From Ptiloglossa arizonensis (Eukaryota > Arthropoda > Insecta > Hymenoptera > Colletidae), in the NCBI RefSeq assembly GCF_051014685.1, contig NC_135061.1, positions 2,007,029-2,071,028 of the forward strand: 64,000 nt of DNA, in the 5' to 3' direction. A program made the position numbers and the translations under genes. The notes beneath the pieces were generated by a model. The model was not told the DNA's origin. It saw nothing but the letters and a program-made list of their open reading frames with translations, and did no database searches. Of the stretch, positions 23,501 through 32,690 are shown piece after piece. Numbering within the stretch: the stretch's first letter is position 1; each line of letters opens with the position of its first letter.

Positions 23501-24851
23501 TTGGAATACTGCCATTTTGACGACCGGGTAGTCCCGGAATTGGGATACTGCCATTTTGACGACCGGGTAGTCCCGGAATTGGGATACTGCCATTTTGACG
23601 ACCGGGTAGTCCCGGAATTGGAATACTGCTATTTTGACGACCGGGTAGTCCCGGAATTGGAATACTGCCATTTTGGCGACCGGGTAGTCCCGGAATTGGA
23701 ATACTGCCATTTTGACGACCTGGTAGTCCCGGAATTGGGATACTGCCATTTTGACGACCTGGTAGTCCCGGAATTGGAATACTACCATTTTGACGACCGG
23801 GTAGACTCGGAATGGGAATACTCGAACCATTCGAACCATTCGAATTCCTACCCGAATTAGTTCTATTATTGAGTCGTTCCAGATCATCTATCAATTTTTT
23901 GGTGTCCTCGAGGATTTTGTTCACCACCTTAACACGTACGTCCGAAATAGATAACCGTCCTGGCCGTCTTGTTTGTTGCGCAGTTGAAGATTCACTCGCA
24001 GGTGCTTGCGTGGAACGAAGCGACGGCAAGTTTCCTTCTCTGATGGAAGACCCAGCATTTACGATCTGTTCGGAATGAAACGAGATTTATTTAATAATAT
24101 TGTAACGTTATATTTGTACACTCCATCGAAAGGAAGAGAAACGTATGAACAGGGAAGTAGGTATCTTCGTGACCTACGGAATTTCTTTAATCGAGAAAGT
24201 AAAATGTTTCGAATTTATTCGTCAAGGATTTAAGCTATTTAATTACAACAAATCGAGGTACCCAAAGTGTTTTCTGCGGTTGCTTTTTGAAGAAAAGTAT
24301 AAAACTATCCCAAATTGTATCGACATTTACTGGTAACGGAAGATGATATTTAAAAGAACGATACACGGAGAACTACCGATCATTTCCTATTGTTATTGTT
24401 AATTCATTCTTTACCGTTTTTAGTAAATTGCTATATTTGTGAAAAAAAAACTGTTTCCAAGTGCAAAGGATTAGTGTATACGAACGAGGGATCTTCGCAG
24501 TATCAATTTTCAAAATTTCTACAAAAGTTACGAGACATTGCGTCTAACCAGGAGAAAGAAAGATCAGGCATGGCGGGAATTTCGAATCGTATCGTATCGG
24601 ACTTTTTAGTCAGTCTTTCCAAAGCCATCCGATACGAAAAAATAATTCAACACTGTCCACATTCTACTTACTCGTGGTACGAGCTCTGATTTTCCTTTCT
24701 TCCTACAATGCATAACAGGTGTATCGGAAAAGATAAGTCGCTTCTATGGCTGACACAGACTTACCGATTGGCCAAGACGGGGCGGGAATATAATAGCGCA
24801 CGTGGCGCTAGCCACAAGAGCAAGAATGCACAGCACTGATGCCTGATGCAT
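20535..24851 (-). CDS. Secreted mucin/silk-like protein with four repeat domains, two exons, about 1205 residues
   Basis: Exon 1 (24851-24765) encodes 29 residues with a signal peptide (MHQASVLCILALVASATCA, then IIFPPR) and ends at donor TCG|GTAAGT. Exon 2 begins after acceptor GAACAG at 24065 in phase 0 and runs to TGA at 20537-20535. Domain order from the N-terminus is: a unique stretch of about 80 residues; 13-residue repeats of the SIPIPGLPGRQNG / TLPIPSRPNRPNG type (DNA 23830-22880) rich in N-G-S/T sequons; 23-residue Ser/Thr/Pro repeats (SSAPPSSTTAASES core, DNA 22620-21855, about 11 copies) suited to dense O-glycosylation; RPTHTHRPRPTTTP repeats (21655-21390); 19-residue RVPIPNLIPNIPKINVST repeats (21345-21110); then about 180 unique residues with VPVVLIPVPKPIYQFPDLPG and no cysteine. 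No known family is recognised. A gland-secreted structural or coating protein is inferred. Confidence 0.88.
21110..21345 (-). repeat. 57-bp coding repeat (19 residues), four copies
   Basis: Three consecutive copies are almost identical at the DNA level, and the outermost (21285-21345) is diverged (SINVPT in place of KINVST). Because 57 is divisible by three, copy-number change keeps the frame. Confidence 0.9.
21855..22620 (-). repeat. 69-bp coding repeat (23 residues), about 11 copies
   Basis: On the plus strand the unit starts GTTGACGAAGGAGGGGCACT and ends CTCGCTGGCGGCGGTA. Copies differ at a few fixed sites (GGGGGACT or GGGGAACT; GCGCTGGGTT or GGGCTGGGAT), alternating as if exchanged between units. 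The length is frame-preserving. Confidence 0.92.
22880..23830 (-). repeat. 39-bp coding repeat (13 residues), about 24 copies in two subfamilies
   Basis: The 5'-proximal part of the exon carries homogeneous IPIPGLPGRQNGS units (23480-23830). The distal part carries a multi-unit pattern (TLPIPSRPNRPNG, TIPVPVLPGRPNG, TIPLPNRPGRPNG) repeated about three times, i.e. a 117-bp higher-order unit. Confidence 0.92.
24390..24689 (+). CDS. Candidate coding exon with signal-like or spliced start, unrecognised
   Basis: An open frame continues from an acceptor-like CCGTTTTTAG at 24431 through VNCYICEKKTVSKCKG to a donor-like TCGTG|GTACGAG at 24674, or to TGA at 24687. The frame has four cysteines and a basic helical stretch (FSKFLQKLRDIASNQEKERS). 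It lies on the plus strand immediately downstream of, and divergent from, the end of exon 1 of the mucin-like gene, i.e. inside that gene's intron. The phases of this exon and of the exon at 25276 do not join directly, so an intermediate exon is missing or the gene is dead. Family unknown; a link to secreted phospholipase A2 is only a guess. Confidence 0.3.
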   Translation: MLLLIHSLPFLVNCYICEKKTVSKCKGLVYTNEGSSQYQFSKFLQKLRDIASNQEKERSGMAGISNRIVSDFLVSLSKAIRYEKIIQHCPHSTYSWYEL

Positions 24852-24892
24852 GGTTGATCCGCTACTATACTCTTCGTCCACGAATTCTCGGA

Positions 24893-24900
24893 TATTTATA
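24893..24900 (-). promoter_or_regulatory. TATA box of the mucin-like gene
   Basis: TATAAATA on the minus strand lies about 42-49 bp before the ATG at 24851. Transcription would start near 24868-24872 and leave a very short 5' UTR. A strong TATA box fits a tissue-specific, highly expressed secretory gene. Confidence 0.6.
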
Positions 24901-24959
24901 CCAAGCCGATGAACGACGATCTACTTATTAAAAAATAATAGGAAAAATAATGAATGCAC

Positions 24960-25240
24960 ATCTGTGTTCCCAGTTGCGTCACAGAATGACATTTCGTAAC
25001 AAACGATATCGCCGAATGTCGTTTCGACTTCCGTGATCTATTGTTATGATAAGAATGCGCAACCATCGGTGCACATGTAAACTGTTGCACATTTTCCAGA
25101 AGCTTTTGCATCTTCTTCGAGATACGTAATACACGAATGACCAGTCGTAGCTATCTAATTGTTTTTCCACCTTGATGAACCGTTGAAACCGATGGTTTTC
25201 ATCGAGCAATTGGTTTCACCAATTGAGTACGATCATTTTT
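24960..25240 (+). pseudogene. Possible decayed exons between the two candidate plus-strand exons
   Basis: In broken frames one can read NDIAECRFDFRDL (about 25000) and NHRCTCKLLHIFQKLL (about 25060). These loosely recall the DxCCRxHDxC and CxCDxxFxxCL landmarks of group III secreted phospholipase A2. The match is weak: the calcium-loop and active-site His-Asp pair are not intact, and stops interrupt it. This is a pattern-level resemblance only. Confidence 0.15.
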
Positions 25241-25275
25241 CATCGTGTTACGATTGTGTTTTCTTCTTGTTTCAG

Positions 25276-25408
25276 AGTTTTCGAAATCCTAGCATTCAAA
25301 GTGTCGACTGTTTCAAATATTCGCGCGAAAGAAGGTTTGTAATAATTCGATACTCTGCGAGTGTTTCTAAATGTACATGCGTTCAACACGAGAAGCCTTA
25401 CTGTACAG
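25276..25408 (+). CDS. Candidate cysteine-bearing internal exon (44 codons)
   Basis: The exon is bounded by a good acceptor (CTTCTTGTTTCAG) and a good donor (TACTGTACAG|GTAATT). The frame (phase 0 in, phase 1 out) reads VDCFKYSRERRFVIIRYS and then KCTCVQHEKPYC. The spacing CF...K-C-x-C...Y-x-C resembles the C-terminal region of insect group III secreted phospholipases A2, but the similarity is too weak to assign. It is the best splice-bounded segment between 24.4 and 25.7 kb on the plus strand. Confidence 0.35.
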
Positions 25409-26860
25409 GTAATTTAATATTTTCGTTTCTCGTGTCCATTTTCGATTTTCAAATTAATTCTCATCCTCGAAGAAGTATATACAAGTTCAACGTAAATCCT
25501 GAGACAATTGTAGAAAAATTGGGAAAAGGATGCAAGTCGATCGAAAATTTCATTCGTTTTTCGATGGCTTCGAGAATGTTTGATTCAACGTCTACATCGA
25601 CAAATTTACAAGTTAGATATAGGGGATCATTGGGACAAATTTCTCGACTCCTTTGAATTGATCCAAATTCTTGCTTAATTCGGCTCAGATCGCGCTGTTA
25701 ACAACGACCGCGCAAATATCGTAATAAATTTCATTAGATTTCAATATCGAATTCGATTCAACGACGAATCGTTTCTTACAAGCTTAGATGGTTCTCGTGT
25801 ATTCGCGCCGAGTACTTCCGTACTCTGTCGTTAAATAAAACGAGGTAAAGGTGCGTATAAAATAAATATCGCGCTTGGTTTATTCGTGTTGTCACGATCT
25901 CTCGAGTATCGTGAATAAGGTATGATTCCCAATTGAAATTCTTCCGCAAGTTGGACAGGAATTTTCGACCGGCGAGATCGACATAGAAGTGGAATCTCCG
26001 AGGAAACTGGCGGAATTTTCGCGAGGAAATGAACACGTGGCATGCCTGCTCCGAAAAGTTTTCCTTCGACGGGAGCTACCGATTCGTAAACGAAGACGGT
26101 ATTTTACAGGTCACACGACGTTCAACCTCCCCTACCTACCGCGTACACGGCCTAAACAAAGTTGAAAGCTGCAGTGCGTGTCGTCTGAGAAGAATCCTGT
26201 GAATGTTCACTGCGTTTGATTCCTACAAAGATTCATTTCACTCCGCGAGGGCTCTTGCCGCGATTCCATTGCGGTCTCCCACATGTTTCGCGGAATTTCG
26301 AGCGGAATGAAATGCTGCAGCGCCCAACTATCGGCCCAAACTCTCAACTATTCCTCAGATCTTCGGCCCGCTAAAAGAGAGCTCGCCTAAGAGATGAAAG
26401 GAACGACGCAAGGACAAAGAAAGAAGGGCCCTCCTTCTACCGACTTCGTCCTTGGAATTCAGCCAATTCGTGTAAGAGCTCCTCTGCTTTCCCGTGAGCG
26501 AACTATTTTACCCGAGCGTTCGTCGGGAAACGAAGAGGACCGATGCCAGGAGCCCTGTCCTACCGCGTCAGGATCGACCATCTCGGAACAGATCCGATCT
26601 TTCGGCGTTGCTTAATTGCCGGGAACAAAGCCTTTCGATGCTAACCCGTTCCCCGATTAACTACCGTTTTCTTTCACAGAATCGTCAACTTTATGCGTCG
26701 CTAGCTCCAAACGGTGTTGGTAACCGAAATCTCACCCGATAAGTGTCTCGATACCAATTTACAACTTTATAACTGTTGGATGCAATAAAGAATTAAAATA
26801 TCGCCAAATTGAAGTCGTTCAGTGCGGTAATTTTTCAAATGTCGACGAAAAACTAAATGG
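25409..26860. other. Intergenic, no gene supported
   Basis: The open frame that continues through 25656 could contain a last exon (KFNVNPETIVEKLGKGCK), but its acceptor is poor. The remainder to 26860 shows only short frames and no repeats. Confidence 0.4.
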
Positions 26861-26867
26861 GGTTTCG

Positions 26868-28040
26868 TATCGGCATCTTCTCCTTTAATTGTTTACCTAC
26901 GCGAAGCAACTCTTTAGCTTGAATTCGTACACCTTTTTTTTTGCAAGTGATATTATTTTAACTTCCAGCGTCGATGTACAATGTTAAATAAATTAATCGT
27001 CGTTCGTGGTTATTTGAATTCGATCGGTGAATATTTCATTTACATTTCGCTCACACTTTTCCGAAGTGTGTTAATCTATCGCGTATTCGCCTCAAGTTTT
27101 TTTTTACAAGTGAACATTTCTTTTCAAAGTGAACGAAACTTCATCGACCAACCGTTGCGACGATATCTTTTAATTGTTTACCTACGCGAAGGAACTCTTT
27201 TGCTTGAAATACCACACCTTCTTTTCTTTGCAAGTGATATTATTTTAACTTCCAGCGTCGATGTACAATGTTAAATAAATTAATCGTTGTTTGTAGTTAT
27301 TTAAATTCGATCGGTGAATATTTGATTTACATTTCGCTCACACTTTTCCGAAGTGTGTTAATCTATCGCGTATTCGCCTCGAGTTTTTTTTTACAAATGA
27401 ACATTTCTTTTCGAAGTGAACGAAACTTCATCGACCAACCGTTGCGACGATATCTTTTAATTGTTTACCTACGCGAAGGAACTCTTTTGCTTGAAATACC
27501 ACACCTTCTTTTCTTTGCAAGTGATATTATTTTAACTTCCAGCGTCGATGTACAATGTTAAATAAATTAATCGTTGTTTGTAGTTATTTGAATTCGATCG
27601 GTGAATATTTGATTTACATTTCACTCACACTTTTCCGAAGTGTGTTAATCTATCGCGTATTCGCCTCAAGTTTTTTTTTACAAGTGAACATTTCATCTCG
27701 AAGTGAACGAAACTTCATCGACCAACCGTTGCGACGACATCTTTTAATTGTTTACCTACGCGAAGGAACTCTTTTGCTTGAAATACCACACCTTCTTTTC
27801 TTTGCAAGTGATATTATTTTAATTTCCAACGTCGATGTACAATGTTAAATAAATTAATCGTCGTTCGTGGTTATTTAAATTCGATCGGTGAATATTTCAT
27901 TTACATTTCGCTCACACTTTTCCGAAGTGTGTTAATCTATCGCGTATTCGCCTCGAGTTTTTTTTCAAAAGTGAACATTTCTTTTCGAAGTGAACGAAAC
28001 TTCATCGACCAACCGTTGCGACGATATTTTCTAAACAAAT
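26868..28040. repeat. 287-bp tandem array, about 4 copies
   Basis: Units repeat exactly 287 bp apart: an ATG-initiated open frame begins at 26981, 27268, 27555 and 27842. Copies are over 95% alike by eye. Each full copy carries a 97-codon plus-strand frame that ends in the TAA overlapping the next copy's start. The period is not divisible by three, so the frame cannot read through. Probably noncoding satellite. Confidence 0.93.
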
Positions 28041-28660
28041 CTCTTTACCGTGGGAAAAATTTTTTAAACAAATCTCCCGGATAACGCGCTCCTTCATTTT
28101 TTGCACGCGTTTCGACGCGATATCGCGCACAGTGTGAAATTCCATTCATTTACAACACATTCGCTGCGCCCGATACGCTCACGATTACACGTTCATATTC
28201 GCAAGCTCTACTTGTATCGATACATCATTTCTGACAAGGAATACCGTCTAGAAACGAAGAGGGAGGAAAGCGGTAAGAGTTGCAAGAGACGGATGAATCT
28301 TCGCTATTGTGCGTTAGCACCCCCTGTATGGAACACCAGTGAGAAGCGATTTTAACAGCTGCGTCATTCATTGTGTCGACAGCATCTATTACAATGGCTT
28401 GTTAAATTAATTTTCAATTTTATTTCGCGATACACTCTCCGGAGTGTAGCTTTGTCTAAGAACTTTTTCACGCACAAAAAATATCTTTGTACTCTCATTG
28501 TCGTTCGAAACGAGCCTATAATAATATACAGGGTGAATCATCTGACTCGACTAAGTTCTCCGATACTCGTAAACTGTTCGACAAAAAATTTGTATAATAA
28601 TATATAGAGAGAAACGTACAATACGATATAGTTTCTCGATATCCCTTCCCTGTTCGGGTT
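28041..28660. other. Intergenic; possible transposon terminus
   Basis: A TATACAGGGTGAATCATCTG motif at 28525-28544 looks like the end of an insect DNA transposon (ACAGGGTG type). No partner end was located, and nothing else is recognised. Confidence 0.4.
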
Positions 28661-28667
28661 TTTAAAT

Positions 28668-29062
28668 GGAACATCCAACGTTTCACCTTGAAATTCGAAA
28701 AGGTATAAAATTATTATTAAAATTTTCTTCTATTGCTTATTCTAAATTGGTACTGTTGACTTCGTTTTCTGCAACGAAGCACTCCAATCGATTAATTACC
28801 ACCAGGGAACATCCAACGTGAATTCGAAAAAGTATAAAAGTATTATTAAAATTTTCTTTCACTGATTATTCCAGATTGACACTGTTGACTTCGTTCTCTG
28901 CAACGAAGCACTCCAGTCGATTAATTACCACCACGGAACATCCAACGTGAATTCGAAAAAGTATAAAAGTATTATTAAAATTTTCTTTCACTGATTATTC
29001 CAGATTGACACTGTTGACTTCGTTTTCTGCCACGAAGCACTCCAATCGATTAATTACCACCG
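28668..29062. repeat. 129-138-bp tandem repeat, three copies
   Basis: Units start GGAACATCCAACGT at 28668, 28806 and 28935. They contain TATTATTAAAATTTTCTT and CACTCCAATCGATTAATTAC. Copies 2 and 3 are nearly identical, and copy 1 has a 9-bp insertion. Confidence 0.92.
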
Positions 29063-29819
29063 GTTGATTCAATATTTCGAAAACGAAGATAAAATTAATC
29101 TTGCTAAGAAAGTAACATTTAGTTATAGAAATTGAAAGATCGTTGCGAGGTATTCCAGTTCCGCGCGTTAACTCTAAAAATTACATCTCTCGCGATGAAT
29201 CTGTCAGAAGCACCCCTGCTCGCACCCCTACAGAGCCAAATAACATGTACAGAACAAGCGCCATGGGACACATAATCAGAGAGGCGAGGAAAGAGAGAGA
29301 GAGAGAGATAGGGAGAGAGGGAGAGAGCACAAAACGTATCTCAATCGCTGGAAGGCCTCAGGGATGATGCACGTGTTCGTTTACTTCACACCCTTTTCAT
29401 CCACCATCTCGTTCGGCACTCCGCGACAATCGATGGCCGTCCTTTTCAGTATTTAATACGTTCTCGTCTGTCATCGACGGATTTGATAACGCATCGTGGC
29501 GCCTTAGAGAGCGGCGTAGGAAAAGAAAAAAAGGAAAAAAAAAAAAGAAAAGGAGAATGAGAGAAAAGCGACAAGAAAAGGGTTTGCGCGCATAAGGGCG
29601 CCTTTTGATTTATGTAGTCGCGTCTGTGAAACGACGGCGAACATCAATCACGGGTATGGAAGCGTCGATGGGGCGGGCCATAGAGCAGGCATATGCGAAT
29701 CGCGGGACTCAAACCGACAGGTCGGATGAATGCGCGAAAAAACAGAGTCTTCGTATCTCGGTGTTAGCACCCTTCTCTAGTTTTGCCTCTGTCGAGACTT
29801 CCGCGTGTTACGTAAGACA
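29063..29819. other. Intergenic with GA and A-rich tracts
   Basis: A GA-rich microsatellite sits at about 29288-29330 and an A-rich tract at about 29520-29580. A plus-strand frame (29605-29859) starts in a CpG-rich patch and runs into the first unit of the next array. It has no recognised domain. Confidence 0.5.
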
Positions 29820-31258
29820 CGGTTCGATGATGCAAAGACTCGAAGACGAACGATTATAGGTTTCTTACGAGCGAATATAACAGAGGGTGGTGGTACACGC
29901 AGTTCGATGGTGCAAAGATTTGAAGACGAGAAATTATAGTTTTCTTAGTAAGCGAGTAAATATAACAGAGAGTGGTGGTGCATGTAGTTCGATGATGCAA
30001 AGATTTAAAAATAAACAATTGTAGGTCTTTTTTGCAAGGAAATATAAAAGTAGTTAATGGTAGTTCGATGATGCAAAGATTCGAAGACGAACAATTATAG
30101 TTCTTTTTTGCGAGGAAATATAAAAGTGGTCAATGGTAGTTTGATGATGCAAAGATTTGAAGACGAGAAATTATAGTGTTCTTAGTAAGCGAGTAAATAT
30201 AACAGAGGGTGGTGGTGCACGTAGTTCGATGATGCAAAGATTTAAAAATAAACAATTGTAGTTCTTTTTTGCGAGGAAATATAAAAGTAGTTAATGGTAG
30301 TTCGATGATGCAAAGATTCGAAGACGAACAATTATAGTGTTCTTAGTAAGCGAGTAAATATAACAGAGGGTGGTAGTCCACGTAGTTTGATGATGCAAAG
30401 ATTTAGAGATGAACAATTGTAGTTCCTTTTTGCGAGGAAATATAAAAGTAGTTAATGGTAGTTCGATGATGCAAAGATTTAAAAATAAACAATTATAGTC
30501 CTTCTTTGTGAGGAAATATAAAAGTAGTTAATGGTAGTTCGATGAAACAAAGATTCGAAGACGAACAATTATAGTGTTCTTAGTAAACAAGTAAATATAA
30601 CAGAGGGTGGTAGTCCACGTAGTTTGATGATGCAAAGATTTAAAGGTGAATAATTGTAGTTCTTTTTTGCGAGGAAATATAAAAATGGTCAATGGTAGTT
30701 TGATGATGCAAAGATTCGAAGACGAACAATTATAGTTTTTTTTTGCGAGGAAATATAAAAATGGTCAATGGTAGTTTGATGATGCAAAGATTTGAAGACG
30801 AGAAATTATAGTGTGCTTAGTAAGCGAGTAAATATAACAGAGGGTGGTGGTGCACGTAGTTTGATGATGCAAAGATTTAAAGATGAACAATTGTACTTCT
30901 TTTTTGCGAGGAAATATAAAAGTAGTTAATGGTAGTTCGATGAAGCAAAGATTCGAAGACGAACAATTATAGTTATCTTAGTAAGCGAGTAAATATAACA
31001 GTGGTGCACGTACTTTGATGATGCAAAGATTTAAAAATAAACAATTGTAGTCCTTTTTTGCGAGGAAATATAAAAGTAGTTAATGATAGTTCGATGATGC
31101 AAAGATTCGAAGACGAACAATTATAATGTTGTTAGTAAGCGAGTAAATATAACAGAGGGTGGTGGTGCGCGTAGTTTGATGATGCAAAGATTTAAAGATG
31201 AACAATTATAGTTCTTTCTTGCAAGAAAATATAAAAGTTGACAATGGTACTTTGATGT
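29820..31258. repeat. Composite tandem array of two related 75-95-bp monomers
   Basis: All monomers share GTTTGATGATGCAAAGATT, followed by a short variable piece and ATTATAG or ATTGTAG. One type continues GTAAGCGAGTAAATATAACA and GAGGGTGGTGG. The other continues TTTTTTGCGAGGAAATATAA and AAGTAGTTAATGG. They alternate irregularly (A, B, B, A), about 17 monomers in all. The first monomer overlaps the end of a short open frame (GSMMQRLEDERL). Confidence 0.92.
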
Positions 31259-31927
31259 TAGTATAGGACACTCCAAGCTGAGGCTCCTACTGTAGCAAAA
31301 GTTTGTTAAGAACCTGCGTAATAAAATTTATCCCCCGATTGACGACTACACTATTCTACACGTTTTCATTCTTTATACAAGAGAACCATTTTTTAATTGT
31401 ACATGAATTCGAACATTTTGCACGTTAAAGGAGAGTATCGAGAGCGATAAATAAGAAACGTAATAATTCAGTTATTAAATAAAAGGCGCGTTTCGATAAT
31501 TCACAATCGGTTGATCGATCGAATTTGTAATCTATCCGGTCCGATTTACAAACTTAAAATTAATCGTCTCGATATTCCTGTGCGATTCAAATATTTTTTA
31601 AATATATTTAAAACCATGTACAATCTCCACGTACAATTATTTATCGCGTGCGATAAAATATACAATGCATTATCGTTTATACCCGCGGTGTGACTCGACC
31701 GAAATCGATATTCATCTTACTTCCGTCGCGTCGAAAGAGGAAAAATTCATCGAATCGAAATTAATCTGAACAAAAACATTCTCAACGATTGTTTACGTGG
31801 TCCCCGTGTGATTGCCGTGGCGTTATCGAATTTTGCCCCAGGAGTTTGCATTTTTTGGGCAATACCCGGCAAACAGCCAGGTCACTGATGATCGCACCGC
31901 TGACGCACGTGCGTGATTGGCAGAAAT
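31259..31927. other. Intergenic, nothing recognised
   Basis: AT-rich to 31700, more mixed afterward. A 63-codon plus-strand frame at 31789-31980 overlaps the candidate minus-strand ORF and has no recognised domain. Confidence 0.45.
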
Positions 31928-32212
31928 TCATTTCGCGCGATTTACATGCCACGGAAATTGCGTGTCTGCCGCACGTATAGCCCGAGACCCTTTGTTTGGA
32001 TGGCAGCGTTTGTCATCGTGCTTCGCGTAGGCGAGCTGTCGTCGCAGCGCAGACATAAGACTACTGTGTGTAGGCTCTAAGGCTGGAATATTGGGCACAG
32101 ATGCAAAGTGTCGAGATTGCTGACTGCTTTGATAATGCTCAAGGTGATCTAACCGACAGCACTGGGTACCAATTATCTTCTTAGGCAAGCCTACGTTGCG
32201 ACCAGAATGCAT
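31928..32212 (-). CDS. Candidate small protein or first exon, unrecognised
   Basis: An ATG at 32212 in good context (AAGAAAATGC) opens about 94 codons ending at 31928. An internal donor-like CAT|GTAAATC near 31947 would allow splicing. The composition looks protein-like (MSALRRQLAYAKHDDK; His, Ser and Gln rich). Its first nine codons and the upstream leader are part of the 168-bp unit repeated three times just upstream. Family unknown; a chance frame is quite possible. Confidence 0.3.
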   Translation of the reverse strand: MHSGRNVGLPKKIIGTQCCRLDHLEHYQSSQQSRHFASVPNIPALEPTHSSLMSALRRQLAYAKHDDKRCHPNKGSRAIRAADTQFPWHVNRAK

Positions 32213-32690
32213 TTTCTTCGACACCTCGAAACACGTTCACTTGACGACACTTTAGAGTTATTCGTTTCTCAGATCGACGTGTAATCGATCATTGAGAGAA
32301 ATCTCTACACTGTAATTTGAGTACGTTGAAGAGTAGCTTTGTAAAATATTAGACAAGCCTACGTTACGACTAGAATGCATTTTCTTCGACACCTCGAAAC
32401 ACGTTCACTTGACGACACTTTAGAGTTATTCGTTTCTCAGATCGAAGTGTAATCGATCATTGAGAGAAATCTCTACACTGTAATTTGAGTATGTTGGAGA
32501 GTAGCTTTGTAAAATATTAGACAAGCCTACGTTACGACTAGAATGCATTTTCTTCGACACCTCGAAACACGTTCACTTGACGACACTTTAGAGTTATTCG
32601 TTTCTCAGATCGACGTGTAATCGATCATTGAGAGAAATCTCTACACTGTAATCCCAGTGTACTGGAGAGTAGCTTTGCAAGAACTTGGAG
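32181..32690. repeat. 168-bp tandem repeat, three copies
   Basis: Units begin TTAGGCAAGC or TTAGACAAGC at 32181, 32349 and 32517. They include GCATTTTCTTCGACACCTCG, ATTGAGAGAAATCTCTACAC and GAGAGTAGCTTTG. The copy nearest the candidate ORF contains its start codon, and the other two carry the same ATG followed by diverged codons. Confidence 0.95.

Noticed and set aside
32181..32690. 168-bp repeats read as nucleosome-length centromeric satellite
   Set aside because: Only three copies are present beside unique DNA, so it is a local duplication and not centromeric satellite.
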